Shown: positions 24,318 through 31,479 of the stretch, one piece after another | Numbering within the stretch: the stretch's first letter is position 1 | How the letters are laid out: each line of letters starts with the position of its first letter | Source of the DNA: Firmicutes bacterium UBA5388 | Lineage (GTDB): Bacteria; Bacillota; UBA4882; UBA10575 | Reading direction: 5' to 3' | Length of the DNA: 34,923 nucleotides | Assembly (NCBI GenBank): GCA_002409975.1 | Contig: DHOO01000047.1 | Span: forward strand, 15,458 to 50,380 | Notes under the pieces: model-generated | Seen by the model: only the letters and a program-made list of their open reading frames with translations | What the model was told of the DNA's origin: nothing | Database searches by the model: none | Made by a program: the position numbers and the translations under genes

Positions 24318-24379
24318 TTTTAGTAGACGCCAAGGACAAAAAAAATTGGAGCCGGGTAAAGCGACAACTTCGAACCCCC

Positions 24380-25177
24380 TTATAGGGTAGCTGCTCTTAA
24401 GATCAATCTGCCATCATAACGACCATGGGCAATATTACGGTCGTAAGGGACTCTGAACTGGTGATAGACTAAGGAAGATTGGCATGCTAATTTTTCAGGG
24501 ATGACATTGACTACAGTATTAGCTGCGTCAAAGCTTGTGGTGTTTCCGAAAGCAGCCCCATCTACACTAGTTCTCATCTGGAGAGGAAGAAAATCAAGCG
24601 CGTCAGGGGAATCAGCACTAGCGTTAGTTGGGGTTAGGGGTCCGGATTGTACTTCGTACTTGTAATTATCATTGGCGTATAACTCTACTCTGAAGACGTC
24701 ACATCCCTGGATATACGTACCAGGAGCAGGCTCAATCTCGGCATTTCTGCCATGACCGAGGGAATCCCAGTTTTCATCAACGAAGCCACCAATTTCATTG
24801 TCGAAGGCCAGGACATAAGCGGTGATCAGCCCAGCATTAGCCGAGGCGCCTGGACCGAAGCTTTGGATCATAGTCTGCCCTTGATTTCCGGTCACTTTCA
24901 TCTCTAGATAGCAGGGGATGAAAGCCCAGGTCTGAAGGGTCATCTCAGCGGCTTGACCATTTTTACCGTTATTGTCAAAATAATAGCCAGAACGGTTCAT
25001 CGGAACATTATCATATTTTCCTGTCTGATCGATCTTGGTCCAGAAGACCACCCCGTCGTCATTCTCGTGGTTCATATAATTTTCTCCAGGGATTCCATCC
25101 AATGGGCCTTCGGCAAGAGCAATGGCGCCCATGCAGATAAATGCTAAGATAAGCAAAAGGATACTTAGTTTTTTCAT
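24380..25177 (-). CDS. Exported fibre-subunit candidate of the chaperone-usher-like locus
   Basis: This is a 265-residue secreted protein. ATG is at 25177, with AAGGGGGAA upstream. Residues 1-22 form a signal peptide ending IALAE. The mature part is Gly/Asn/Asp-rich and looks all-beta. It has three cysteines (in FIPCYLE, YIQGCDVF and KLACQSS). Landmarks are DDGVVFWTKIDQTGKYDNVP near the N-terminus, TWAFIPCYLEMKV, and a C-terminal VPYDRNIAHGRYDGRLILRA, where the GRYDGRL beta-strand pattern recalls pilin-like proteins. I do not recognise a named family. Its place before the chaperone gene, followed by a strong hairpin, suggests an abundant exported product. The role as fibre subunit is inferred from context. 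Confidence 0.6.
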   Translation of the reverse strand: MKKLSILLLILAFICMGAIALAEGPLDGIPGENYMNHENDDGVVFWTKIDQTGKYDNVPMNRSGYYFDNNGKNGQAAEMTLQTWAFIPCYLEMKVTGNQGQTMIQSFGPGASANAGLITAYVLAFDNEIGGFVDENWDSLGHGRNAEIEPAPGTYIQGCDVFRVELYANDNYKYEVQSGPLTPTNASADSPDALDFLPLQMRTSVDGAAFGNTTSFDAANTVVNVIPEKLACQSSLVYHQFRVPYDRNIAHGRYDGRLILRAATL

Positions 25178-25274
25178 ACTATTTCCCCCTTAGTTGTTTT
25201 TATTTACAAACCGGTAATCCGCGCGCCGGACACCGGAGTGTATCCGAGCAATAAAAGTTAGGTTTTAAAGCTTA

Positions 25275-26153
25275 TTAGTGGGCGATTCTTCCGGAAAAAT
25301 AAAGATTAAAGGCATGATTGCCCGAAGGATAGTTGATACAATCAGGAATTGAAGCGTTAAGCGCGAGTTCAGTCCAATATCTATTGTTACCGGAACCATC
25401 GCCAATAACTGTGGGCGGACCAGCAGCCACCATTTTATAACCATCATTAGGCAAGAATATCTCTCTAAAGCTTTCGTGTTTTGAAGAATTGGCAACTGAA
25501 ATCTCAATAGGAACGAAAAGGGTTGTGGAGTTTGCTTCCTTTCTGACATTCATATAAAGCAACCAGGAAGAGTTGGAGGCAATCATGATGATGACCGGTT
25601 CCATGGGCTGCAAATCAGTTTCGGTGAAGGAGGCAAGACGATTAATCACTAGAGATGGGTTGGGAGTTGCGGACTTGAGTTTAATCCATGGTAGTATTTT
25701 GATCTTTAACATTAGAGGTATCCGTCTGGAATCACCTGTGGAGTTTTGGCAAACCGCATAAATTTTCCCTTCATATTCGCCTGGAGGGTCTGAGGGATTA
25801 AATTCAATGTTAATCAAGAAGCTAATTTCTTTTTCTGTCATTGCTTCGGTGTTCAAACCAGTATTTAAGGATAGGGGTTGATTGGAAAAGACGGTCTGTT
25901 GTTGGTAAGAAAAGGTAATACGTTGTTCGGGAATGATTTTACCAGTACTTTGCTCTATTGGTGAATCACAAATGAAGCTAATCTTTTCTACTCCAACTAG
26001 AGGCAGAGTAAAGGTTAAAGACTCAATACTTTTTTGTACGGGTATTATATCTCGGAAATAAAGAATAGCTGGAGTATAAGACAAGACCGGTGGAATGAAA
26101 AGAAAAGTAAAAAACAAGACTAAGCCTAACAGACTTAAAATTTTCTTTTTCAT
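25275..26153 (-). CDS. Exported protein, second subunit or tip candidate of the chaperone-usher-like locus
   Basis: This is a 292-residue secreted protein and the first gene of the four-gene minus-strand operon. ATG is at 26153 with GGAGGGG upstream. Residues 1-25 form a signal peptide (KKKILSLLGLVLFFTFLFIP, cleavage near VLSYT). The mature protein appears to be two beta-sandwich segments. The first (about 26-160) has LTFTLPLVGVEKISFICDSP and a PGEYEGKIYAVCQNS strand pair typical of Ig-like or pilin-like domains. The second (about 165-292) ends SGNHAFNLYFSGRIAH. Three cysteines are present. No family is recognised. Position suggests a structural subunit, initiator or adhesin of the same fibre; a soluble exported protein is the alternative. 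Confidence 0.58.
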   Translation of the reverse strand: MKKKILSLLGLVLFFTFLFIPPVLSYTPAILYFRDIIPVQKSIESLTFTLPLVGVEKISFICDSPIEQSTGKIIPEQRITFSYQQQTVFSNQPLSLNTGLNTEAMTEKEISFLINIEFNPSDPPGEYEGKIYAVCQNSTGDSRRIPLMLKIKILPWIKLKSATPNPSLVINRLASFTETDLQPMEPVIIMIASNSSWLLYMNVRKEANSTTLFVPIEISVANSSKHESFREIFLPNDGYKMVAAGPPTVIGDGSGNNRYWTELALNASIPDCINYPSGNHAFNLYFSGRIAH

Positions 26154-26223
26154 GAGGGCCCCTCCATCAAATCAATGTGGAATGATTAGAGAATGAATAG
26201 TTTATTTTATGCGGCACAAAAAT

Positions 26224-26308
26224 TAAGATGCTTGTTTTGAAAAATATTTAAAAAAATTATTGATAGAAGTTTTCCTCTCAAAACAAAAACTTACCTAGAA
26301 ACATCTTA
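26224..26308 (-). promoter_or_regulatory. Bulged inverted repeat in the leader of the usher-like operon
   Basis: TAAGATG (26224-26230) with TGTTTTGA (26233-26240) can pair with TCAAAACA (26278-26285) and CATCTTA (26302-26308), giving 15 paired bases with an asymmetric 16-base bulge. It lies about 70-155 bases upstream of the first subunit gene. I see no clean sigma-A promoter in this region, so whether it is transcribed is unknown. Confidence 0.35.
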
Positions 26309-26362
26309 TCTTTAAAAAATTCTATTCGGTATGGAAAGAATTTTTTTAGAAAAGATAGAGAT

Positions 26363-26402
26363 AAAAAAACAGTGACACGATAAAGCGAATCACTGTTTTT
26401 TT
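26363..26402 (-). terminator. Terminator after ptsH (works on both strands)
   Basis: AACAGTGA (26368-26375) and TCACTGTT (26390-26397) form an 8-bp stem. A-runs on the left and T-runs on the right make it functional in either direction. It separates the ptsI-ptsH unit from the usher-like operon. Confidence 0.75.
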
Positions 26403-26467
26403 AGTGAAGGGAATTAAATTACCCTAAGCTTGTATTTGAACGTAATATATATGCTTAGCCTATATTA

Positions 26468-26483
26468 GGTAGTCGTTCACGTC
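26468..26483 (+). repeat. REP-like short palindrome, copy 4
   Basis: GGTAGTCGTTCACGTC matches the left arm and centre of the consensus exactly for 14 bases; the right arm is degraded. It is intergenic, between ptsH and its terminator. Confidence 0.5.
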
Positions 26484-26494
26484 TGTTCAAAAAA

Positions 26495-26758
26495 TTACCA
26501 CAAATCATAGTTTTTTCCACAATTAATTACCGCTTCAATGGCTTCATCTTCATCTTTTCCACTGGCTTTGATAATAATTTCGTCATTTTGTGACACCCCT
26601 AGGCTTAGTAAACCCAGGATGCTTTGGAGGTTTGCTTCCTGTCCGTCCTTTTCAATGGTGATCTTACTCTTAAATTTAGAGACGGTATTGACTAACAGCG
26701 ATGCAGGTCTGGCATGTAACCCAGTTTCGGTTTTAATTTTTACTTTTAATTCTCTCAT
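26495..26758 (-). CDS. ptsH: Phosphocarrier protein HPr
   Basis: This is an 87-residue cytoplasmic PTS phosphocarrier. I choose ATG 26758 because AAAGGTGAT lies just upstream; GTG 26776 would add six residues atypical of HPr. The active site is TGLHARPAS with His15 (phosphorylated by enzyme I) and Arg17. NLQSILGLLSLG gives Ser46, the regulatory site used by HPr kinase in Bacillota, so catabolite control through HPr-Ser-P is possible. Crh is excluded because position 15 is His. The gene follows ptsI on the same strand with a gap of about 135 bases containing a REP-like repeat. This order is the reverse of the common ptsH-ptsI. Confidence 0.95.
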   Translation of the reverse strand: MRELKVKIKTETGLHARPASLLVNTVSKFKSKITIEKDGQEANLQSILGLLSLGVSQNDEIIIKASGKDEDEAIEAVINCGKNYDLW

Positions 26759-26867
26759 TAGAATCACCTTTCGCACCCTTTCATCAAGGGTATGTTAATT
26801 TATTTATAACTGAGGGAATTTCCTAGTTACCTTGGACATCTATTTAACCGCAATAAAGCGCTTGACT

Positions 26868-26886
26868 TTCGTTCACGCCGGCTGCC
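26868..26886 (+). repeat. REP-like short palindrome, copy 5
   Basis: TTCGTTCACGCCGGCTGCC matches the centre and right arm of the family. It lies between ptsI and ptsH. Confidence 0.5.
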
Positions 26887-26894
26887 TTTTTTAA

Positions 26895-28613
26895 TCAAAG
26901 CTGGGTGAAGTGAGAAGTATCAGTCAAATAATTCTTGATCTGCTCAGAAGTGGGAAAACTTAGCGCCTTTTTAGCCAGAGTTTGTGCTTGTTTTACCTTG
27001 AAGTTCCCAAGAGCCTTTTTAACCGGGAAAAGCGACGAAGGACTCATACTGAAGGTGTTAAGCCCTAAGCCGATTAAGAGAGAAGTGAAGCGGGGGTCAC
27101 CGGCCATCTCTCCGCACATACTAACTTCAATATTTTCCCGCTGGGCATGTTCAATGATTAATTCGATCAGCCGCAAGATGGCGGGATGGAAAGGATCATA
27201 GAGGTGGGAGATCCGCTCATTCATCCGATCAACAGCTAAAGTATACTGGATTAAATCATTGGTGCCGATGCTAAAAAAGTCTACTTCTTTGGCAAAAAGG
27301 TCCGCAATAATGGCAGTAGAAGGGATCTCCACCATGATGCCAAGGGGTACGTTCCGATTAAGACGATGACCTTCTTTAACTAATTCTAACTTTACTTCTT
27401 CAGTCAAAGAGCGGGCTTCCCTATACTCTTCTATCCTGGAGATCATGGGAAACATTATTTTGAGCTGACCGTAGACGGAAGCCCGATAGAGAGCGCGTAA
27501 TTGAGTTTTAAACAAGGCTTTTTCTTTTAGACATAATCGAATCGCGCGACAGCCTAAAAAGGGGTTCAACTCATTATCTAGAGGTAAATAGGGTAATTTT
27601 TTATCCCCTCCTATATCAAGAGTACGAATGACCACTGGTTTTCCATCCATCTTTTCCAGGACTTCTTTGTATGATTGATATTGGTCTTCTTCAGACGGAA
27701 GCGCTTCCTTATTCATAAATAAATACTCTGTGCGGAAAAGGCCGATTCCTTCTGCTCCATACTCCAGCGCTTTGGTAAGTTCCCAAGGCTCCCCAATATT
27801 AGCCAACAGTTTAATTTTCTTTCCGTCTTGAGTTTGGGAGGGGAAGTTTTTAAGGTTAATCAGTTTCTCCTTTTGCTGAAGTTGCGCCTTTTGTGCAAGT
27901 TGGTAGTCTTGAACCGTTTTTGAATCAGGATTGATGAAGACCTCTCCTTGTTCACCATCGATAATAAGCAAGTCTCCATTTTTTATGGAAGCTGTTAGAT
28001 TTGCATAACCGACGATGGCAGGAAGTTCCATTGAACGGGCGATGATTGCTGTATGTGAGGTAGGTCCTCCCAGCTCCGTAACGAACCCTAGAACTTTGCC
28101 TAGCTGTAGTTGGGCAGTATCAGAGGGAGTGAGTTCAGGAGCGACAATAATACATTCTTCTTCAAGCTGAATCCTGGTAAGGGGTTTTTCTTCCAATAAA
28201 AAATGAAAAAGGTGATTACCAACATCTTTAAGATCGGTAATTCTTTCTTTCATGTAAGAATTATCAGTCTGCGCCAGTAGGTTGATATAAAAATTGAGGG
28301 TTGTTTCCAAGGCAAACTCGGCATTAACATTCTCCTGCTCAATTTGGGAAGAGACGGCAGTAATTAGTTCCGGGTCTTCAAGGATTAGTTGATGAGCTTC
28401 AAAAATGGCAGCGGCTTCCTGCCGGCCGTTTTCTCGGGAAGAAACGATCATACTATTAATATACACTTTAGCTTGGGATATAGCCTGAAGGAAACGCTTC
28501 TTTTCGGCAACCGGATCTGCAATCTTTATTTTGCTAATAAGAGGTGGCTTTTTTGATAGGACAAAGGCTTGACCGATAGCAATACCTGGGGAAGCAGGTA
28601 TACCTTTACACAT
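26895..28613 (-). CDS. ptsI: PTS enzyme I (phosphoenolpyruvate-protein phosphotransferase)
   Basis: This is a 572-residue cytoplasmic enzyme that moves phosphate from PEP to HPr, the first step for all PTS sugars. ATG is at 28613 with AAGGAGGG upstream. The N-terminal domain starts CKGIPASPGIAIG and carries the phospho-histidine motif GGPTSHTAIIARSMELPAIV (His187). The C-terminal PEP-binding barrel shows GIGLFRTEYLFM, VVIRTLDIGGDKKLPYLP, LGCRAIRLCL, GIMVEIPSTA, FFSIGTNDLIQYTLAVDR and SMCGEMAGDP with the catalytic cysteine. Length is normal. It leads a ptsI-ptsH unit. Its long leader holds a RAT-like antiterminator and an intrinsic terminator, so expression probably depends on the BglG/GlcT-type protein encoded divergently at 29093. 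Confidence 0.97.
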   Translation of the reverse strand: MCKGIPASPGIAIGQAFVLSKKPPLISKIKIADPVAEKKRFLQAISQAKVYINSMIVSSRENGRQEAAAIFEAHQLILEDPELITAVSSQIEQENVNAEFALETTLNFYINLLAQTDNSYMKERITDLKDVGNHLFHFLLEEKPLTRIQLEEECIIVAPELTPSDTAQLQLGKVLGFVTELGGPTSHTAIIARSMELPAIVGYANLTASIKNGDLLIIDGEQGEVFINPDSKTVQDYQLAQKAQLQQKEKLINLKNFPSQTQDGKKIKLLANIGEPWELTKALEYGAEGIGLFRTEYLFMNKEALPSEEDQYQSYKEVLEKMDGKPVVIRTLDIGGDKKLPYLPLDNELNPFLGCRAIRLCLKEKALFKTQLRALYRASVYGQLKIMFPMISRIEEYREARSLTEEVKLELVKEGHRLNRNVPLGIMVEIPSTAIIADLFAKEVDFFSIGTNDLIQYTLAVDRMNERISHLYDPFHPAILRLIELIIEHAQRENIEVSMCGEMAGDPRFTSLLIGLGLNTFSMSPSSLFPVKKALGNFKVKQAQTLAKKALSFPTSEQIKNYLTDTSHFTQL

Positions 28614-28641
28614 ATAAAACCCTCCTTTTCCAGACTAGAAA

Positions 28642-28685
28642 TAAAAAAGCATTAACCACAACCTCAAAAAGGGTTAGGTTAATGC
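28642..28685 (-). terminator. Leader terminator upstream of ptsI
   Basis: On the minus strand GCATTAACC (28685-28677) pairs with GGTTAATGC (28657-28649), with AACC/GGTT pairing continuing inside, followed by TTTTTTAT. Its left arm is also the right arm of the RAT-like element at 28677-28707, so the two structures exclude one another. Confidence 0.8.
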
Positions 28686-28707
28686 CTGGATTTACCAGTG
28701 ACACACC
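28677..28707 (-). promoter_or_regulatory. RAT-like ribonucleic antiterminator upstream of ptsI
   Basis: On the minus strand the element opens GGTGTGTCACTGG, has a TAAAT loop, and closes CCAGGCATTAACC. Known BglG-family RATs have the pattern GTTACTG...CAGGCAAAACC with GGT/ACC closure. The CACTGG...CCAGGCA core and outer GGT/ACC pairing are kept. It overlaps the 5' arm of the leader terminator by nine bases, the standard antitermination geometry. Confidence 0.7.
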
Positions 28708-28710
28708 TAT

Positions 28711-28801
28711 CTGAATCCGTGACATCCTTAGATTACCAGGGTAAATCGCGAGAGCCCGCGACAGCGTTTACCCTGGTATAGATGATAAGTCACGGATTCA
28801 G
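28711..28801 (+). repeat. Interspersed palindromic repeat, copy C2 (91 bp)
   Basis: This is the same 91-bp palindrome as 4475-4565 and 32801-32891, but diverged. Its outer arms are CTGAATCC/GGATTCAG and its inner arms CCAGGGTAAA/TTTACCCTGG. The differences from C1 occur as paired changes on both arms. It lies inside the predicted ptsI leader, four bases from the RAT-like element. Confidence 0.8.
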
Positions 28802-28827
28802 AACCTAGTTATCTTATATTTACTCAT

Positions 28828-28856
28828 ATTTTACACAATAAAAGACAATTTTGCAA
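28828..28856 (-). promoter_or_regulatory. Promoter of the ptsI-ptsH unit
   Basis: Minus strand: TTGCAA (28856-28851), a 17-base spacer, TAAAAT (28833-28828). The predicted start near 28821 gives a leader of about 210 bases that includes the palindromic repeat, RAT and terminator. Confidence 0.6.
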
Positions 28857-28998
28857 TAAGTACTTTAAGGAATTGCATAATATGATTAAATTTCCAGCGC
28901 TTGATGGTGGCAACATGAAGCCTTGAGGTAATTAGGCGCTTCCCTCTCTTATAAATCTTATTCAACTGGTCACTAAAAGATTGCTTTTTTCGAAAGCA

Positions 28999-29007
28999 TG
29001 TTATAAT
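28999..29007 (+). promoter_or_regulatory. Extended -10 promoter of the antiterminator gene
   Basis: TGTTATAAT (28999-29007) is a perfect extended -10. The -35 region (TTGCTT at 28981, 15-base spacing) is weak, as is usual for extended -10 promoters. Confidence 0.6.
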
Positions 29008-29092
29008 GTAGATAAAAGGTAACTATATCTTAGAAGGAGCGTTAAGGTCACAACGCAATTAGCTTTAATAAGTACTGGGGGAGGTGCGAATA

Positions 29093-29935
29093 TTGTTAGT
29101 AGAATATGAAGTAATTAAACCTTTCAATAATAATGTAGTTCTTGCTAAAAATCTGGGAACCGAGAAGATTTTAATTAAAAAAGGAATCGGATTTAGCGCC
29201 AAAGCTGGTGATCGGATCCCTGCTCATACAGATTTTGAACGCGTGTTTGTGATTGAGAATCCCGAGACAAGCGTGAAGTTTAATCAGTTAATAACCAGAA
29301 TCGATCATCGGTTGGTCGGTATTTGTGAAGAAGTTTTGCATTTAATTTGCTCAGCGATTGGAGAAAAACTTGACGAGGAAATGCATATTAGATTGACTGA
29401 CCATATTGCTTTTACCGTTTTTCGTTTGCAAAAGAATGATAAAATTGACAACCCTTTTATGATTGAGATCGAAACCTTATACAGTAAGGAAATGGAGATT
29501 GCCAGACAAGCGATTGAATTATTAGAAAAAGCTCTGGACCTTTATATTCCTGAGGAAGAAGCGGGGTTTATTGCTCTCCATATTCATTCTTTAAAATCAA
29601 AAGATAAACTGTCTAATACGATTAAATATGCTTACATCTGTAACTCTGCGATTGAAATTATTGAGGACGAGCTTAAGATAGAGATTGATCGCAAATCCAT
29701 TGATTATGCCAGGTTTGCTTCTCATATCCGCTATGCGGTTGAAAGAATACTAAAGAATATTTCAATTAAAAATGACTTACTATCTGCGATCAAGAAAACT
29801 TATAAAGATTCGTATCGTCTGGCAAAGGTAGTGGGAAAAATGATGGCAGAAGAACTCTATGAGAGTATTCCCCAAGAAGAAATAGGCTATCTTGCTTTAC
29901 ACATTGAAAGATTAAAAAATGCTATTGACAACTAA
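29093..29935 (+). CDS. BglG/LicT/GlcT-family transcription antiterminator
   Basis: This is a 280-residue RNA-binding regulator. I place the start at TTG 29093, six to seven bases after GGGGGAGGTG; GTG 29084 is part of that ribosome site. Residues 1-55 are the CAT RNA-binding domain (YEVIKPFNNNVVLAKNLG, IGFSAKAGD). PRD1 (about 65-170) has conserved histidines in RLTDHIAF and ALHIHSL. PRD2 (about 175-280) has RFASHIRYAVERIL and YLALHIERL. In this family unphosphorylated or HPr-phosphorylated PRDs control dimerisation, and the dimer stabilises a RAT hairpin in mRNA to prevent termination. The downstream IICB gene and the divergent ptsI gene both have RAT-terminator leaders, so both are likely targets. 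The inducing sugar is most simply N-acetylglucosamine. Confidence 0.93.
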   Translation: MLVEYEVIKPFNNNVVLAKNLGTEKILIKKGIGFSAKAGDRIPAHTDFERVFVIENPETSVKFNQLITRIDHRLVGICEEVLHLICSAIGEKLDEEMHIRLTDHIAFTVFRLQKNDKIDNPFMIEIETLYSKEMEIARQAIELLEKALDLYIPEEEAGFIALHIHSLKSKDKLSNTIKYAYICNSAIEIIEDELKIEIDRKSIDYARFASHIRYAVERILKNISIKNDLLSAIKKTYKDSYRLAKVVGKMMAEELYESIPQEEIGYLALHIERLKNAIDN

Positions 29936-29980
29936 CAATTATTTAATTATACTGTAATTGAAAGTATATATTTTATCAAA

Positions 29981-30007
29981 CAGCGTGCAACTTTTAGGCA
30001 AGAGCTG
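29981..30007 (+). promoter_or_regulatory. RAT-like antiterminator upstream of the IICB gene
   Basis: CAGC (29981-29984) pairs with GCTG (30004-30007). Inside are GTGCAACT, a short T loop, and AGGCAAGA, which resemble the ACTG...CAGGCAAGACC half-motifs of known RATs. It overlaps the left arm of the terminator at 30000-30034. It is less canonical than the copy upstream of ptsI. Confidence 0.5.
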
Positions 30008-30034
30008 AGAGGGGTTTCCTTTTGGCTCTTTTTT
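30000..30034 (+). terminator. Leader terminator upstream of the IICB gene
   Basis: AAGAGC (30000-30005) pairs with GCTCTT (30025-30030), and the stem continues inward through G-T and A-T pairs to GG/CC, giving about 13 pairs with a five-base loop. A run of Ts follows (30029-30034). It also ends the antiterminator transcript. Confidence 0.78.
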
Positions 30035-30067
30035 GTTTCCTAAAATAAAAAAAGGAGGATTCTAGTG

Positions 30068-31474
30068 ATGAAAAGGGACTTTTTAGGTGGTTTCCAAAGA
30101 CTGGGGAAGGCACTGATGACCCCAGTGGCTGTTCTTCCGGCGGCGGCTCTATTATTGAGGTTAGGAGCCGGTGATGTTCTTGATCTCAAGTGGATGTTTG
30201 CGGCTGGAGATGCGATCTTCGGCAACTTGGCTTTGTTGTTTGCGATTGGAATTGCCATTGGTTTGGCCGAAGAAAATAACGGGGTGGCTGGTCTTGCCGC
30301 CGCAGTGGGTTTTTTTGTCTTAACAAAGGTAGCTAATACTTTCGATTCCACAATTAACATGGGGGTTTTGGCGGGGATTATCTCCGGTCTATTAGCGGCG
30401 TTTTTGTATAACAAATATAAAGCGATCAGAGTCCCGGATTTCCTCGGATTTTTCGGTGGTAAGCGATTTGTGCCGATTATTACCTCTTTCTATGCGTTAA
30501 TCTTAGGGGTGCTTGCCGGCTATGTCTGGCCATTAATCCAAAGCTATATTAGTTCTTTTGGCAATGTGATTGCTACTTCCGGCGCAACCGGTGGGTTTAT
30601 CTTTGGTTTTCTCAATCGTCTATTAATACCGCTCGGTCTTCATCATGTTATCAACTCTTTTGCCTGGTTCCAATTCGGAGAGTTTGTTGATGCGGCGGGG
30701 AAATTAATTACTGGTGATCTTCATCGCTTCTTCGCTGGGGACCCGACAGCTGGGACTTTTATGACCGGATTTTTTCCAATTATGATGTTTGGCTTACCTG
30801 CCGCTTGTCTGGCCATGATTTCCACCGCGAAAAAGGAATATCGTAAATCCGTTGCGGGGATGCTTTTTGGGGTGGCTTTCACTTCATTTCTAACAGGGAT
30901 CACAGAACCGATTGAGTTTCTCTTTATGTTCCTGGCTCCTGTGCTTTATATCGCTCATGCATTGTTAAGTGGGGTTAGCCTTGCTTTGACTACTGCTTTT
31001 GGCATGAGATGCGGTTTTGGCTTTTCCGCTGGTTTTATTGATTATGTGCTAAGCTTTGGTATTTCAGAAAACCCCATCGGGCTTCTATTAATTGGTTTAG
31101 CCTTTGGGGTAGTCTACTATTTAGTTTTTGTTTTCTTCATTCAAAAACTTAATATCCCTACACCGGGGAGGATCGAAGAAGAATCTGCAGCTCTTCTTGG
31201 TTTAAGTAATACCGAATTACGGGAAAAAGCTTCTGAAGTACTTGCGGCGCTTGGTGGAAAAGGAAATATTAAAGTAGTTGATGCCTGTATCACTAGAATA
31301 AGAATTACTGTTAATAATGGCGAGCAAGTAGATGAAGCTCGGCTAAAAGAACTGGGCGCAACAGCGGTTTTAAAGTTGCCTGGTAATAACTACCAGATTG
31401 TTGTGGGTACGGTTGCTGATCCTTTGGTCACTCATATTAAGGCAGTGATGTCCTCAAGGAATCTGTCTGTCTAA
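30068..31474 (+). CDS. nagE: PTS N-acetylglucosamine-type IICB permease
   Basis: This is a 468-residue PTS permease that imports and phosphorylates sugar. ATG 30068 is nine bases after GGAGG; GTG 30065 is also possible. Residues 1-365 are the IIC membrane domain of the glucose/GlcNAc family. It shows FQRLGKALMTPVAVLPAAAL, VPDFLGFFGGKRFVPI, LNRLLIPLGLHHVINSFAWF, FPIMMFGLPAA and the substrate-site GITEPIEFLFMF. These features match NagE more closely than PtsG. Residues 385-468 are the IIB domain with phospho-cysteine Cys407 in VDACITRIRI. No IIA domain is fused; the separate IIA at 34353 should supply phosphate. The nagA gene downstream supports N-acetylglucosamine as substrate. Expression is probably controlled by the RAT-terminator leader upstream. 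Confidence 0.92.
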   Translation: MKRDFLGGFQRLGKALMTPVAVLPAAALLLRLGAGDVLDLKWMFAAGDAIFGNLALLFAIGIAIGLAEENNGVAGLAAAVGFFVLTKVANTFDSTINMGVLAGIISGLLAAFLYNKYKAIRVPDFLGFFGGKRFVPIITSFYALILGVLAGYVWPLIQSYISSFGNVIATSGATGGFIFGFLNRLLIPLGLHHVINSFAWFQFGEFVDAAGKLITGDLHRFFAGDPTAGTFMTGFFPIMMFGLPAACLAMISTAKKEYRKSVAGMLFGVAFTSFLTGITEPIEFLFMFLAPVLYIAHALLSGVSLALTTAFGMRCGFGFSAGFIDYVLSFGISENPIGLLLIGLAFGVVYYLVFVFFIQKLNIPTPGRIEEESAALLGLSNTELREKASEVLAALGGKGNIKVVDACITRIRITVNNGEQVDEARLKELGATAVLKLPGNNYQIVVGTVADPLVTHIKAVMSSRNLSV

Positions 31475-31479
31475 AAAGA

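Noticed and set aside
26154..26360. c-di-GMP riboswitch in the leader of the usher-like operon
   Set aside because: Such riboswitches often precede surface-fibre genes, so I looked for their conserved GCAAA/GGCAAACC blocks. They are not present on the minus strand.
29093..29935. Beta-glucoside (bgl) regulation by the antiterminator
   Set aside because: The adjacent permease resembles NagE and nagA follows. No beta-glucosidase gene is present, so an amino-sugar or glucose-type role is preferred.
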